Assembly (NCBI GenBank): GCA_015345905.1
Contig: JADDTR010000029.1
Coordinates: forward strand, 124,001-188,000
From: Aotearoamyces nothofagi
Lineage: Eukaryota > Ascomycota > Leotiomycetes > Leotiales > Tympanidaceae
DNA: 64,000 nt
Direction of reading: 5' to 3'
Of the stretch, positions 1 to 12,399 are shown piece after piece (position 1 is the stretch's first letter; every line of letters begins with the position of its first letter). Made by a program: the position numbers and the translations under genes. The notes under the pieces are model-generated. The model did not search any database, was not told where the DNA came from, and saw only the letters and a program-made list of their open reading frames with translations.

Positions 1-1
1 G

Positions 2-3000
2 CCAACAAAAGTCAGTGACGCTTCAGCTTTCGGGTTTCGTCAACAAGTAAACCCATTACCTTCGACGGTGTCGGAACCCAATGCTCTTAAGGGTAAGCGT
101 TCACGAAACGTCCTGAGGAGGAAGCAGTCATCTGTTGCTCAACATACTCCATCAACGGGATCTGTGCATGACCGTTCAGAAGCTGTTACTCCCTCATCAT
201 TGCCAAAAAGTTCAAGGGCCCATTCCCGATCTGGAGGTATATCAGGTGAAATTAATAAGAGGGAACATGATTATCATCCAGTGTCCATACCACCTGTTCC
301 CAAAGGTCCCGCTCCTATTATACCGGAGTTGGATAGATATCGCTCTGGTACGGATCATAGATGGGCTGCTAGAAGACATATTTCGGAATTCCCACACAAA
401 TTAGCAACTCACGATCTTCCACCACCTACGCCACTTAATTCTGGAATGAGTGTTCAAAGTCGGCATAGTGGCTACAGTGGAAACAGTGCGTATAGTACCA
501 ATAGCGGATACAGCGCCAGTCCTTCCACTCGTTTCTCTGAGTCGCCTGGTCCCGGCGCTTACAGTCGTGACACAACGCCAACCTCAATGTCCTCGCAATC
601 TCCAGGTCAGGTTGCATCTCTGCGAATGACTCCACGTTTACGCCAACCAAGTCCAATAAATAGTCGACCACCGGTGACGAGGAGACGTGCCGTAAATCCA
701 ACCGACGAGAAAGAAATCGAAGTGCTCGACACGCAAGGTCTTCCATCTCTACGTGAATCCCTAACATCCTCGTCGTCTAATTCTACTGTTAAGGGGGCTG
801 GGAAGGCCGAGCGAGAAGCAAACGAGAAGAAAAAGAAGAAACGATTGTCGCCTCTGCCTCCGAGCCCTCCACCTCGAAAGTCGTCGCAGAAGTTTAAATC
901 TCCATCCAAATCTCTGTCCGTTGAGGAACAGGAATCGCCTTCAAAACCTTCAAAGTCTTCAGCACGGCCTGTAAGGGACGATCTTATTGAATCCTCTCCT
1001 TTCATATCGAAAGTAGGCACCCCTCCTAGCTTATCACCCTCCACTGTTCCCCCACGACGACCCAGTCGTGATGGTACACCCGATCTACAAGCTCAGTTTG
1101 AAGAGCCAGTTGCAGTCATACAGTCCAACTTAGCCGGCATCCACTTGTCACCCAACAGGCGTCTCAGTGGATTACCATCTCCGAGGGGTACCGATCAATC
1201 TACTTATGAAACAGATAGTAGTACACGCCCCGTCTTGCAATCAAGAATACCATCACGAACTCAAGCTTCAAATCCCGTGAAACATGTACAGCGTGAAGCA
1301 ACACCTGCACCTACTGGGCTTGGCATAATTCCAGATCTTCATGTGGTTAATCAAGATCTGAAATCTCGCTCTAGCCCTGGTTTACGTACACCAAGTCCAG
1401 GTACAGCTACGCCCAAACATCGCTTTGGTATATTCAGTCGGCGCAATAAGACTGCTCCAGAGCTGCAAGTGATCGAGCCCAAGGAGAAGCCTCCGAGGAA
1501 GGGTCCTGCTGCAGGTACCGGACATGAGGGTTACGGACGGTATGCATTTCGAGGCCGTAGTAACAATGCGACTGGAAGTCGTGATCGGATTTATAGCAAT
1601 GCGAGTTCCTCACAGGACAGCCTTGACAGTCATCGCATCCATGATCCATTTTTGTTGGAGAGAATGAGCCCCGTTGTCATCGTCGGTGGTGGCGAAGTTA
1701 TTCCTAACCAGAACTCAATGGAACTTACTAGATCCGAAAGCAATCAAAGTCTACCACAGACCCGTCCAAGTCTTGAATTAAAGGGAAGTGTTTCTAAAAC
1801 TTCTCTGAAGTCTGGTCTCGGCACTGAGGTTACAAGAACCACCTTATGGCCATCATTACCCCGAAACCCAGGCGCAAATCGAAGTTCAGCCTCTCTTGGG
1901 TCCAAGGGTACCGCTGGTTCTGGCAGTAGCGACAATGGAAGTTTCGATGCCAAACCCTCTCTAGCAATACGAAGATCAATGCATCGCCTAAATACAAGTG
2001 GCCTTCAGGCTCTAGAGTTGCCGAAGCCCATCAATGTGTATGGTGGCAGCGCATCGATGAGCACTTTGAATGTTAGTCTCACGTCAGATGACTCTCAATA
2101 TAGGGCAAGCCAAATTTCACTGGATCAGAAGGTTAAGGAATCCAGGCCGAAAAAGCTTTTAAAACGTTCTGGATCTCCACGAAAATGGAACTTCTTCCAA
2201 CGGTCACAGCCTGCAGCTAGTTCGATACCGAAACCCCAAGCTGTCGTCCCAGCCGTTGTAGCACCAGCGGCCCCCAAACAAGTCGCCTATTATGCTATGA
2301 TGGACTCTTCAGAGCAAGAAGGAGATGAACCTATGGATATTGAGGATATTTTGCGCGAGGCTGATATCAATCTATCGCACCCAGAAATTAACGAAGCTAT
2401 GCCAGATAGTCAGAATCCATACACGAAGACGCAGGGTGAAGCCGGATTTAGTTCTATAGAGCCGCCTTTTGCGCCTTATATTATCACAGCGATAACCTCT
2501 GCCCCAAAACCGACATCTCACCTTGCTAACAAGGGCTCACAAAGAGATGCTAAGACAGACAACAAGATGCCTCGTCCTAGTCGGCTTCAACAAGTAGGTC
2601 GCATACCTCGTATCGTCACTACCAGACCTCAACAGACTTCGCCCAAGTCATTCTCTAGACCCTTTGCCAGGATTAGTCTAACCAAGCCTGTGCCAAACTT
2701 TTCGGTTGTGGATCGTGAATCAATCGCCGCAGGACCAAGCCCAGACAGATCTCAAAGTCCACATCCACGCACTGAAGAGAGTCCGGAGGAAATACCGGAT
2801 CAAGATGAATTAGGGGCACAAGAGAGGACGTTTCTTGTAATGTCACCAAGAAAGGACTCTATGGCTACAACGTCAAGTAGTTCGGGTGGTATGAGTTTTG
2901 CTGGTATAACAGCGGTAATTCCAGAGGCAAACGCGGCATTAGAGGAAGATGAGGTATGGAACGAATATGATGATCTTATTGAGACCGAAGATACTACTAA

Positions 3001-4468
3001 ATTGCCTCCATCGGCCACGTCATCACATGGCAATCCTTTTCAGTACGACAACTTCCAAGTTTCAACTTTGACACGAAGTACAGATCAACCGAAGGAGTCA
3101 CCAACATTCGACCCCCGGCCGACTAGTAAGCAAAACAGCAGGGATCTCTTTCCCCGTCTAGCACTTGCATCATCGAGTATATATAGCCCAGACATTAGTT
3201 CCAAGTTCAAAGATGCATTGAATTCGTTACCCACTCCGACTACTCCGATGTCATTCACAGATTTCATCTCAGGGTACGGTGACAGGAACAATAGCACTAT
3301 CACTATCTCAGGAGATACTCGTCGAATATCGTACTCGAACAGCCAACGGGACTCACTACCGATATCTATGCATTCAAAATCTGCATCAATGAGCGAACGA
3401 TCGCGTCAGTCTAGAGACTCGAAAGCGGGCTCGAAACTTATGGCAATCACTGAGCAGACTCAAGAATCCCCGAAGGCTCAGCTGAACCTTCGTGTGGGGT
3501 CAATGACAGTTAGTAAATGGCTTACCTTCGGTCATGTACTTTTTAGTCCAGCCCGAGAGGAGATTGTACAGTCTGCAGGCCAATCTAAACACCATTCTAT
3601 CCTTGTTATAGATGGTCTTGGAAATGGTAAGTATCCCGAGGCATTCATCGGCTATCATTAACATAAAACAGATGACTGGTCTTTCTACGCAGCAGAAACC
3701 TATCCTAGCGCTACCTTTTTTAACTTAAGCCCGACGGCACCGCGAGACATGGCATCTACGAACCGACAGTCAACATCTTACCCACAAACGCCACCCAACC
3801 ACTGTCAAGTTCAATATTCGAGTGCAATGGATAAATTCCCATTCCCGCGTGACACGTTCGCAGCAGTAATCCTACGTTTCCCCCCAGTCAGCCCGCTTGC
3901 CACGACTCGTAACCTTATATCTGAGTCTAGACGCGTCCTGAAACCCGCTGGCTACCTCGAAATGTCAATCCTCGATCTTGATATGATGAATATGGGTAAC
4001 CGTACACGCCGCGCTGTCCGCGCTCTTAAAGTACGAATTAGTGTCGCCGACCCATCAATCTCGCTTGGTTCAGCCTCTGACACAGTTCTTACAATGATTG
4101 GGCGGCGAGGTTTCCATGACATTAAAAGCTGCCGAGTAGGAGTACCGGTCGCTAGTACCGTGACAACCGAAGCGCGGAACTCTTCCATGGGGAGTGAGGA
4201 TGAGGCAGAGCGTAGTCTGGCAGATATGATGCGTGATGAGTCCAGCAAAGGAGACGAGGGTATAACGAAGATGGTGGCAAAGGTTGGACGGTGGTGGTTC
4301 ATGCACTGCTATGAGATGGGCGTCATGCCGAATGGAGATGCGAGCAGGAGTATTTTTGCAGACGAGGCAGTGCTTGGAGAGTGTGAGAAATGGGGAACGA
4401 GTTTCAAGCTGTTGGTTTGTTATGCACAGAAACCGGTTGTACCGAAGCGGAGAACGGCGTCGATATGA
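2..4468 (+). CDS. Methyltransferase-domain protein with long disordered N-terminus (5' partial)
   Basis: The reading frame is open from the window edge, so the start lies upstream. Exons 2-3626 and 3672-4468 are joined across a 45-base intron (gtaagt...aacag). About the first 1,150 residues are Ser/Pro/Arg-rich and low in complexity, with many SP and RxxS sites, and look disordered. The C-terminal 300 residues form a class I SAM-dependent methyltransferase-like fold: 'VIDGLGNDDWSF' spans the intron, then 'FPFPRDTFAAVILRFPP', then 'RRVLKPAGYLEMSILDLDM', which resembles the post-motif region of Methyltransf_11. The splice is needed to keep this domain whole. Motif I is less glycine-rich than in classic enzymes, so activity is unproven and the substrate unknown. 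The combination of a giant phosphorylatable tail and a methyltransferase fold suggests a regulatory protein, but that is inference. Confidence 0.8.
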
Positions 4469-5599
4469 ACTTCCTATTAGTGGAAGAGTGAAGCCGTCGT
4501 CTCAGTACATCTTTTAGATGTTGATTGTTTGAGCATTTCAGCATTTAAGCATTCGGTAGCTTTATGTTTGAGCATCTTTTTATTTGTGTGTTTCTTTGCA
4601 TTCCTGTCTTTAGCGTTACATTGCATCTGCATAGCGAAGGCAAGTGAAGAGAAAGAAAGAGGATAAAGGCGCAAGCCTCATCATGTCCTGTTATGTTTGC
4701 ATCACATATCTTCTCCTATATCGCCTTGACAGCGAGTTTTTTTGTTCTCTTCAACTTCTAGTCACGGGTTGGCTTTCTTTTGTAGGCAGTCTGGCTATTG
4801 CTTAGGGGATTGGATTAATCGGCTTGTATTTTGTGTGTTTTTTCTTTCTCTCCAGGATGAGATGATAATGATTGATGGTCATGATCATGATGTTGGTTTT
4901 TGGCTAATGCCTGGGTTGATGATTCTGATCTATGCTCGTTTGGGCTGCTTGGGATGGTGCTTGTGGTTGTGGTTTTTAGATATACCCGCTCTAGTTGACA
5001 GTGATGAATATATATAATTATTGACATGCACTGTGCTTATTTTTATGACGCCACCTCTATAGTGGGCAACGGCAACTTCTCCTACTTGTTCCGTTTATGG
5101 CAACCAACCTAAGCAGAGGGCTGAAAGAGGGGGCCGTTTCATACTGTAGATAAATTCATCACGTGTAGGGAGAAATCCTGCTGGGTATCTTTTGGTGTCG
5201 TACTATAGTAATAATCATAATCTTGAAGTGCTGTATAGAAGAAGTCGCATTGGCAGTGAGATGAGCTATGAGAACGGTAGCTCGGAGGAACTATGCTCCG
5301 ATGCCGAGACTGTAGCTTTAAGCACCTCACAGATACCGCAGCTTGACTATATAGAAATTCAGCGCATTCCACACAAGTAGTAAGTAACAAAGAACCGCTT
5401 TTTTTCTAGCAGCCAGCGTGTGACTAACCTGGGATAGATCTAGAGTTCGCCCACCGATTAAAGTTTAGCGTAAGCGGGGCTATCCCGTAACCTTGGCGTT
5501 TCATCGGCTTGGTTCCACATCCTTATCAATGGATCACCATCTCACCTCAAACCTGGCGGCTACATAAGCAAGCTACTGAGCCCCCCGATTCCTCTCGTC
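4469..5599. other. Intergenic, no supported gene
   Basis: The stretch holds the presumed 3' UTR of the methyltransferase gene and the upstream region of the DUF7924 gene. Only short, low-quality open frames occur on both strands. An early part (about 4520-4600) is T-rich with repeated 'gagcat' words. No RNA gene or repeat family was recognised. Confidence 0.6.
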
Positions 5600-7275
5600 A
5601 TGGTCAGTCGTGAAGTTGATCTAAGCGCCCCAGGGAGACGGCGGGCTTCGCCGCGAGGAGACGAAGGTACACTCCATTTCCTGGTCTACAGAGCAACTGT
5701 CCGATCTGACACTTTACAGAAATACGACCTCGAGGCACTCAGAAAGAAGAGCCACAAAAGTCCCGGCGGAGCGGACGCATTTCGCAGCTTCGGAAGAGCG
5801 ACGATAGAAAGCCTAGACAAAGAGACTCAACAAAAGAAGAGGTACGCCTAAATTCATTTAGTATACTATCTAGAGCTGACATGGCCGCCGGGTTATAGAA
5901 TCAACCGCCTACCCTACTATTGCAAAGGCAAAAACGATCCCGAGAAGTGGAAACACTAGAATCCCACGTCGAGCGGCCTTGGAAACGTCTCCGTTCCTTA
6001 CCCGGAGGCCCTTCTCCTAGACATGAGCCAGGTCAAGACGCCGCCTATAGTATCAGCTCGTCTCAAAGGAGCCATATTAGCCATTGGGCAGAGACAAAGA
6101 GGTGGCCCAAGGAATTCTTCCAAAAAAACGATATGTCACTCTTGTTTACGAGGAAGAATTCGGCGCCTTCTCTTCGCCGCAAACGATCGGAATCTAGCCT
6201 TACTGCTTCCCTGAGTGACCAAAAGGCAAGAGATGAGAAGAGTGTTGCATACAATAGCCCAAGCTATGAAACTTTACTTGAGACCATAGGCGGGTTCTAC
6301 TTGAACGATCATGAGCTGGGCATCTCGGACAGAAGCGAGGGCCTCTGCCGCAGACTGCTTAAGGAGAAGCATACGCATCCAGAAAATACCATTTTTCGAG
6401 ATGACCAGACTTTCAAGGAAGCTTGCCGGAAATTGCAAGGCAGGAATGAAGCAAAGATTATTCAAATCATGGGTCAACTACTTGTTCCCTCTGCAGAAAT
6501 TCTCGCCCTTCTTTACGACAAGAGCTTCAACGTTTTAACTGATAGTGCAGGTGAGGGTTGGAACAATTCTATTCCTGTGACTAATCCTCGTCCACAGCCA
6601 GATTATGCTGCTGGCTTTGGGCGATCTGCATTCTCAGACGATCATTTCAGGAAGCTTCAACCTGCGTTGGGCGATCCTTTGTGCATGTCCTATTTTATGG
6701 CTACCTACTATATGCTCTTTCCATTTCTGACGTGCGAAGTAAAATGCGGCACTACGGGACTTGATATTGCAGATCGACAGAACGCGCATAGCATGAAACT
6801 TGCAATACGAGGCATTGTTGAACTTTTCAAACTGGCGAAGAGGGAAGGTGAACTCCACAGAGAAACTTTAACTTACTCAATTTCCCACGATCACCGAAAT
6901 GTGAGGCTATATGGCTATTACCCTGTTTTTAATGGGCCCCAGTTTACAACTCACCGTCGCCTGATTCACAGCCTCGATATGTTTCTCGGCAAGGAGAGAT
7001 GGACGACATACAACTTCACTGTACAGGTTTACATCGAGTCACTTACTCTTCTCGAGAAGATCCGGTCCATTATTGATGAGCTGCCGTCTAACTTCAACCT
7101 CAAACACTCTCTACAACCTGAGCTACAATCATCGGAGCACTCCGGACTTTCGCAGCAATTTGAAGACCAAATCTTGGCACCAGGAGAAGACAGTGAGCCA
7201 AGCCATAGTGACTTACAGCCGATCACGCCGGATACATCAACGCAGACGGCCTCTAAAAAGATAAAGAAGACCTGA
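5600..7275 (+). CDS. DUF7924-type fungal protein with PD-(D/E)XK-like motif
   Basis: Exon 2 (5928-7275) is confident. It opens with a basic 'KRSREVE...ERPWKRLRS' segment and continues into the conserved DUF7924 core common in fungal genomes. Exon 1 (5600-5841) is less sure. It is joined by an 86-base intron (gtacgc...gcaaag) with a ctgac branch-like site, and this is the only acceptor I found that keeps the frame. The total would be 529 residues. In the core, 'PQPDY' near residue 306 and 'CEVKCG' near 351-353 match the D...ExK spacing of PD-(D/E)XK nuclease folds, and strongly hydrophobic segments lie between them. Function in the family is unknown, and nuclease ancestry is inference from the motif. 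The tail is Ser/Thr-rich and ends in a Lys cluster that could be a nuclear localisation signal. Confidence 0.72.
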
Positions 7276-8187
7276 TACTGTAACTAGAATATAGATAAAG
7301 CCTTATCCACGTTCTTCTCGGAGTCTCTTTGGCGGCCTATTCGAAGACATAGTCGGCTGAGTTCTAGGTCGGCATTATACAGGTATTAATGGAAGAGAAA
7401 GATAGAAAGGGGAAGCTTAAGCTATTCGACTGAATTTGAGTGTTCAAGTCAAATCCGAGACATATCAGGTCGAAATCAACCACCGAAGGAAAAGGAGAGG
7501 CAATATATAGGCCATCAAGGCGGCTGTATACCTATCCTCGAGGTGGGATCCTTTGCTCGTACGTTTATATACCAGCGTATCTGTATACGCATATACAACT
7601 GTATGTTACTCTAATTCGCGCGATTTAGGGGTATTGTAAGAGGATAGGATAGGATGGCGCTATAGTTTGTTACTGCGAGGAGGGGGGTAGATAGTGGAGA
7701 TGGGGATGGAGATGGGGATGTTGGGCACTTTATATGGATGATTCCCGTCTCCAACAACTCTGGAAACAGTGTCTTCTGGGACTCGTCCTCCTTGCCCAAA
7801 TAGGGACGAGACTTTTTTGATAGAGAATATTATTGTCTTGATCAAATCAAAAGATGAATAGAAAGGCATCTGTCGGTTATTGACGAGAGGCTCCTATTCA
7901 ATCAAGCTATCTATCCTCGAGATAACTGTGGTTTTTTGCTTCTATATGGTAACAAAAACAAGGGTGACTGCTTATCAGCACGAGCATATGCCGGGTTGTT
8001 GATTTCTACTATATCGGATTAGGCATTGCGAGCCCGCGGTAACGGCGCAATTGGCATCTTACACCTCCCATGTACAAACATTGGCGAGAAAGTATGTTTT
8101 CGGGATATCTAATAAGCTCCTGCAAAGGTCCATCAGCGACTTATTTGTTCAGTACCTTAGCATTATAAGAAAATCTACACCCTCGCA
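7276..8187. other. Intergenic, small satellite only
   Basis: No gene was seen. A G-rich patch around 7693-7722 has a 12-base unit (ggagatggggat) in about two copies, and the stretch 7570-7600 is TATA/pyrimidine rich. The last 150 bases are the promoter side of the aminotransferase gene. Confidence 0.55.
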
Positions 8188-9876
8188 ATGACAACCAGCA
8201 CTCTCAGCCTCAGGCCCAAAAGCCAGGAATCTGTAGATCTCCATACGAAGTACATACGCGGCGGCTTCGGCACGCTTCCGGTATGTTTGCTAGCTTTTTT
8301 CTCTGCTGATGAGCGAGAGCGGAATGCAAGTTGATGTTGCGATTAGGTTGTGGTTGCAAAGGCGCGAGGGAGCACGATTACGGATGTTGATGGGAAAGAG
8401 TATCTCGATTTCATCACCATGTTCGCGGCCGCGAACATGGGGCACAACCATCCTAAGATCATCGACGCAGCAGTCGAGGCTCTGAAGGAAGCGGCCATTG
8501 TGAATATGGCGTTTATGCACCCGTTGTTTCCGAGGCTTGCGGAGAGGCTCTGTGCGGTAAGTTTTTGTGATTTCTTTTATTGGTTTACGGGAGGGGGAGA
8601 AGCAGAGCAGGCTGATGGGATTCAGAAATTCGGATACGAGCAGATTGTTGCAATGAACAGCGGCTCTGAAGCAACGGAGTCGGCGGTCAAGATCGCGAGG
8701 AAGTGGGCGTATACGGTCAAGGGCGTGCCGGTAGATGGGGCGTGGGTCTTGACGTCAAGTTCTTGTTTTCACGGGCTGACGCTGGCGGCAATTCCGCTTT
8801 CTAATGTCAAGCCGAATGGTAAGATGCAATCTTCGTCTTCTCTTCAGGTGTTGTGGTTTGTTTTGTGGTGTTGACCAGGATCTAGCTTATGGGCCGCATG
8901 TTCCGCAAGTAGGCCCATACGCGCCAACGTCTGGCAAGATCATTCGGTTTGGAGAGATTGATGATTTGAAAGAAGCCTTTGAGGCCGACGGGGAGAAGAT
9001 TGCAGCGTACATGATTGAGCCTATCCAGGGTGCTGCCGGGTATGCCATCATATCCGTCCCTACGTGAACCACTGACTGAGTTATCTACAGTATCTTTATT
9101 CCGCCAGATGGCTATTTAGCTGCGGCGTCTGCCCTGTGCAAGAAGCATAACATCTTATTCATCGTCGACGAAATCCAGACCGGGTTTGGTCGCACCGGTA
9201 CGGATTTGTGCTATCAGCATGAACTGGGCGTCAAGCCGGATCTGGTCTGCTTAGGAAAGAGTCTCACAGGAGGTAAATATCCACCGAATCTTCAGATGAT
9301 ATCATGAACTAGTCTCTCATGTCGAAAAGGTGTCGGTCCTCTCTCGATGGTGATGGGGATGAAAGAAGTAATGTCCGTAGTACAAAAACACGAGTAAGCT
9401 TTCCCATCTGTCCCACTCTCAAGCTCTATATCTAGACAACTATTGATGCGATCTCCTCTCCTAGAATCGTGTCTACCTTTGCAGCGGCTCCCTACACTTG
9501 TGCTGCCGCCCTAGCTGCTATCTCCGTGCTCGAAGACGAGTTTCTCTCCCTGCGCGCAAGGAATCTGGGTCGTCTCCTCTGGGGTACTCTCACCGCCCTG
9601 AACCCGCCACACGTTCTCGCCTACCGAGGCAAAGACCGAGGCTTATATCAATGCATGGTAGTCGACGAGAGCATTCCTGGCGTGACCGGGAGAAGAGTTG
9701 CCGCATTATGTGCCCAGCGGGGCTTGCTGATTGGGAATACGGGAAATAGGATCAGGTTCTCGCCGCCGTTGACTATGAGTGAGGTAGATATTGTGAGAGG
9801 GGCGGGAATTGTGGATCGAGTGTTGAGAGAGGTAGCAAGCGCTGGGGAGTTTCCTGGTTGTGAGTTCTTGTTTTGA
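8188..9876 (+). CDS. Class III PLP-dependent aminotransferase
   Basis: Seven exons restore a 435-residue enzyme: 8188-8280, 8347-8556, 8626-8818, 8886-9039, 9091-9272, 9330-9393, 9465-9876. All junctions are GT-AG and in frame. Family landmarks appear in order: 'FAAANMGHNHPKI' near the start, 'MNSGSEATESAVKIARKW' (cofactor phosphate region), 'EPIQGAAG|IFIPPDGYL' across intron 4, 'DEIQTGFGRTG' with the PLP-binding Asp, and 'LGKSLTGG' with the Schiff-base Lys. The C-terminal 'IRFSPPLTMSEVDI' is also typical. The nearest well-known relatives are ornithine and acetylornithine aminotransferases. Substrate cannot be fixed from sequence. There is no obvious mitochondrial presequence, so a cytosolic role is likely. 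The start was chosen at the first ATG, which precedes the conserved N-terminal strand 'YIRGGFGTLP'. Confidence 0.9.
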
Positions 9877-10570
9877 GAGAAGAGAGTGATATGGTCTATG
9901 AAATAGTAAACTTGATGAGCCAGATGAAGTTCTCCATTAAATAGTTGGGAGAGTTAGTACCGACAGGCAGTAAAATAGGAAATAATAAGTCAACTAAGAT
10001 GTGCACTACAAAGTTATCTACAGTGTTATATAGAGGACCGGGGCTCTTTCCTTTCAAGAGCAGTTCATATGTATCTAGATGGTAGAGACGAGTAAATTGC
10101 CATTTATCATGTAGCTTTGTGTTGCAATTCTGCACCAAATGGTGGGCTGTGGTGTTTGTAGTAAGTGCTTGAAATGTAGTTGCTTAAAGCTTAAGTTTAC
10201 AGGTTGGTGGGAATACCACTTAAGGTGGCTCCCGCTACTACTGTCGCCTAAGGCATGGACTGAATGACCAGTACTGGCCCTCAAGATTTCAACACTTTGT
10301 ATAGGCTGTGCAGCTAAAGCAAGAGTGGAGTAGTAGATATAAAATCTACTAAAATCCATGCCCCGATATAGCTCTCGATAACACTATCAGAAATTTTTTG
10401 AACGGAATGGACCAGAAAATCCATGCAGACCCCACAAGACACAATATAGAACTTAAGAGGGTCGTCGGCTCGTAGAATTGTGCTACGATTCGAGGCCATC
10501 ATTAAAGTTTTATTGCTTCTTCTGCTCGTCAGTACCAGCAGAGTTATAAATGCTCTAGACATACTCACCT
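9877..10570. other. Intergenic, no supported gene
   Basis: This lies between the 3' ends of two convergent genes. Only short random frames are present. No repeat or RNA gene was recognised. Confidence 0.55.
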
Positions 10571-11170
10571 TCAGAATCTCTTACACCCTATCTGGCACAG
10601 CAACCAGCGGCCCACACTTCTCTCTCTGGTAGAGCCCGAGGGACAGCTGTTGTAAGGAGGAATCGGCCTATAAGGGCGATCATTCGAGCCATCAGCCTGT
10701 GCGACCTGGATGGCTCCCTGTCTGTAGCTACAGAAGCCGAGGGAGACGGCCCCGGAGGTAGTATAGAAGTTGACTCTCGGGTCCATGGCGGGGGTGTCGC
10801 CGAAGGCGGGCTGGTTGATGCCGATCTCGAAGCCGACGTCGCCGCGCGAGGTGCTCGGCTCCAGCACGGCGATGTAGCTCGGGGGGTTTGGGATGGTGAG
10901 GGTCTGGACGCCGCCGGATTCCGGACGCACGATCATGGCCCAGACGACCGTGACGCTGGGGCTCCGGTGCGGGCTGTTGACGTCGATGGTTATCCGGATC
11001 TTGGCGTGGCAGACGTGGTCGCTGCCGCTTTCCGCGCTGTACGTGAGGATGTAATCGTATGTCACCGCTTGCACGAGAGATGCTAACTGGATCATCAAGA
11101 GGACGATGATGGACCAGCTGGAGCGGCAGGATCCAATGGAGCCGGATCCGAAATTCGTAGCGAGCTTCAT
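10571..11170 (-). CDS. Small secreted protein, family unknown
   Basis: A 199-residue frame begins with a charged/Ser-rich n-region followed by the hydrophobic stretch 'WSIIVLLMIQLASLVQA', a good signal peptide with cleavage near residue 35. The mature part has five Cys, is rich in beta-type segments ('YDYILTYSAESGSDHVCHAKIRI' and following) and lacks transmembrane segments. Codon use is GC-rich in the middle, unlike the AT-rich flanks, which supports real coding. The last 15 residues are basic and Cys-rich ('LLCQIGCKRF'). A perfect gtgagt donor lies just after the stop, so the true 3' end may involve another exon. I do not recognise the family. A secreted wall-associated or effector-like role is possible but unsupported. 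Confidence 0.6.
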   Translation of the reverse strand: MKLATNFGSGSIGSCRSSWSIIVLLMIQLASLVQAVTYDYILTYSAESGSDHVCHAKIRITIDVNSPHRSPSVTVVWAMIVRPESGGVQTLTIPNPPSYIAVLEPSTSRGDVGFEIGINQPAFGDTPAMDPRVNFYTTSGAVSLGFCSYRQGAIQVAQADGSNDRPYRPIPPYNSCPSGSTRERSVGRWLLCQIGCKRF

Positions 11171-11460
11171 GGTTGGATCGTGGTAAGAGGGTAGAACTGG
11201 AATTTTTAGGCGTGGTAGATATGCTTGTTGCTATGGTTGTTGTAAATGTATAATGGTCTTTAAAGTATCATCTTTCGTTGAGGGGGACCTGCCTTATTTA
11301 TGCTCATATCTCTTCTCCTATAACAAGCCCACCCCGAATCCTGTCTCCTCTTCCGTAAACTCTTGTGCCGACTCTCGTATTTAGACTTTGGCACCTGTCG
11401 ACCCAGTAACTGCAATTAATTTTGTCACGGGAAGAGTTTGGTCTTCTTCAATCGATTTAT

Positions 11461-11630
11461 GCTTGGGGATCTACAAATACCAGATCGTCTCGGACTGCGT
11501 GCACTGGACCTCGTGTAGGCACTGAACGGGCCTGGATGGATATAATTCGAGCGCTTGACACTTGGGCTTCCACAGACACCAAGCCTTCTCGGACTGCGTA
11601 TGCTGGACACGGGCTCGGAGAGATGTCATC
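11461..11630. repeat. Two-copy direct repeat, 99-base period
   Basis: The word 'tctcggactgcgt' occurs at 11488-11500 and 11587-11599, with diverged matching flanks ('cttgggg...acaaatacca' against 'cttgggc...acagacacca'). The period is divisible by three, so both strands stay open through it and give 33-residue pseudo-repeats. I read this as a non-coding tandem duplication upstream of the divergent secreted-protein gene. Confidence 0.6.
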
Positions 11631-12399
11631 CCATATTGTGCCAGAATAGTTGCCCGCACATGTCGGTTTCGGGGTACTTGAAACGGCCTGAAGTATTACA
11701 GAACGAGCAGCCGTGGTCCGATCATCTCTCTCTGCACGGAGAGGAGACGTGCATTATTCAGCTTTTGTCATACGACAGACGTCCTTTCTTTGGAAATCGC
11801 GAGTCCGTCGTGATATAAAGTACCGCACGGCGGCTTCTGCTTGCGCGCCAAGGTAATTGAGGCAAAAGCCGATCGTCGAAGGTTTAGCGGAGCAGGCCTC
11901 CGAACCTCGAGCATGAGCAAAGTATATTGTTTCGATCAATCCGCGCCATTCATGTGAACAACTCCAGCAGCAAGTCTTTCAAGCCTGGCAGAAATCCGGA
12001 ACAATATTATACTTGTACTTGTTACGGAGCTATTTGGCCTCCGAGAAAGTGCTTGGTGTCCCAACATGTGCAGAGTCGCTCGCTGAACGCAACTGTGATG
12101 GTCGTATTGGCGGTCGGCGAGCTTCTTGATGACTTCTGGGTGCTAGTATAATAACAGCTCGCGAGTTGTTCTGCTCTAGGCTCGTGTCGGCGGCCGTGGA
12201 GGTCAAGACCAGCGTCAAGGCCTAGGCTTTTGACGGTCTTGAGACGCTCGACGCAGGCGTCTTAAGGCGGTGGGAGAATTGATCCAGTTGACATCTTCTG
12301 GATCCTTTATTTTGACGTATCTGAGACCTTTAGCGATATGAGCTTTGCTATGCTATGCTCTGCTCTGTTCTGTTGCCGAGATGAAGAGACAATCAATTA

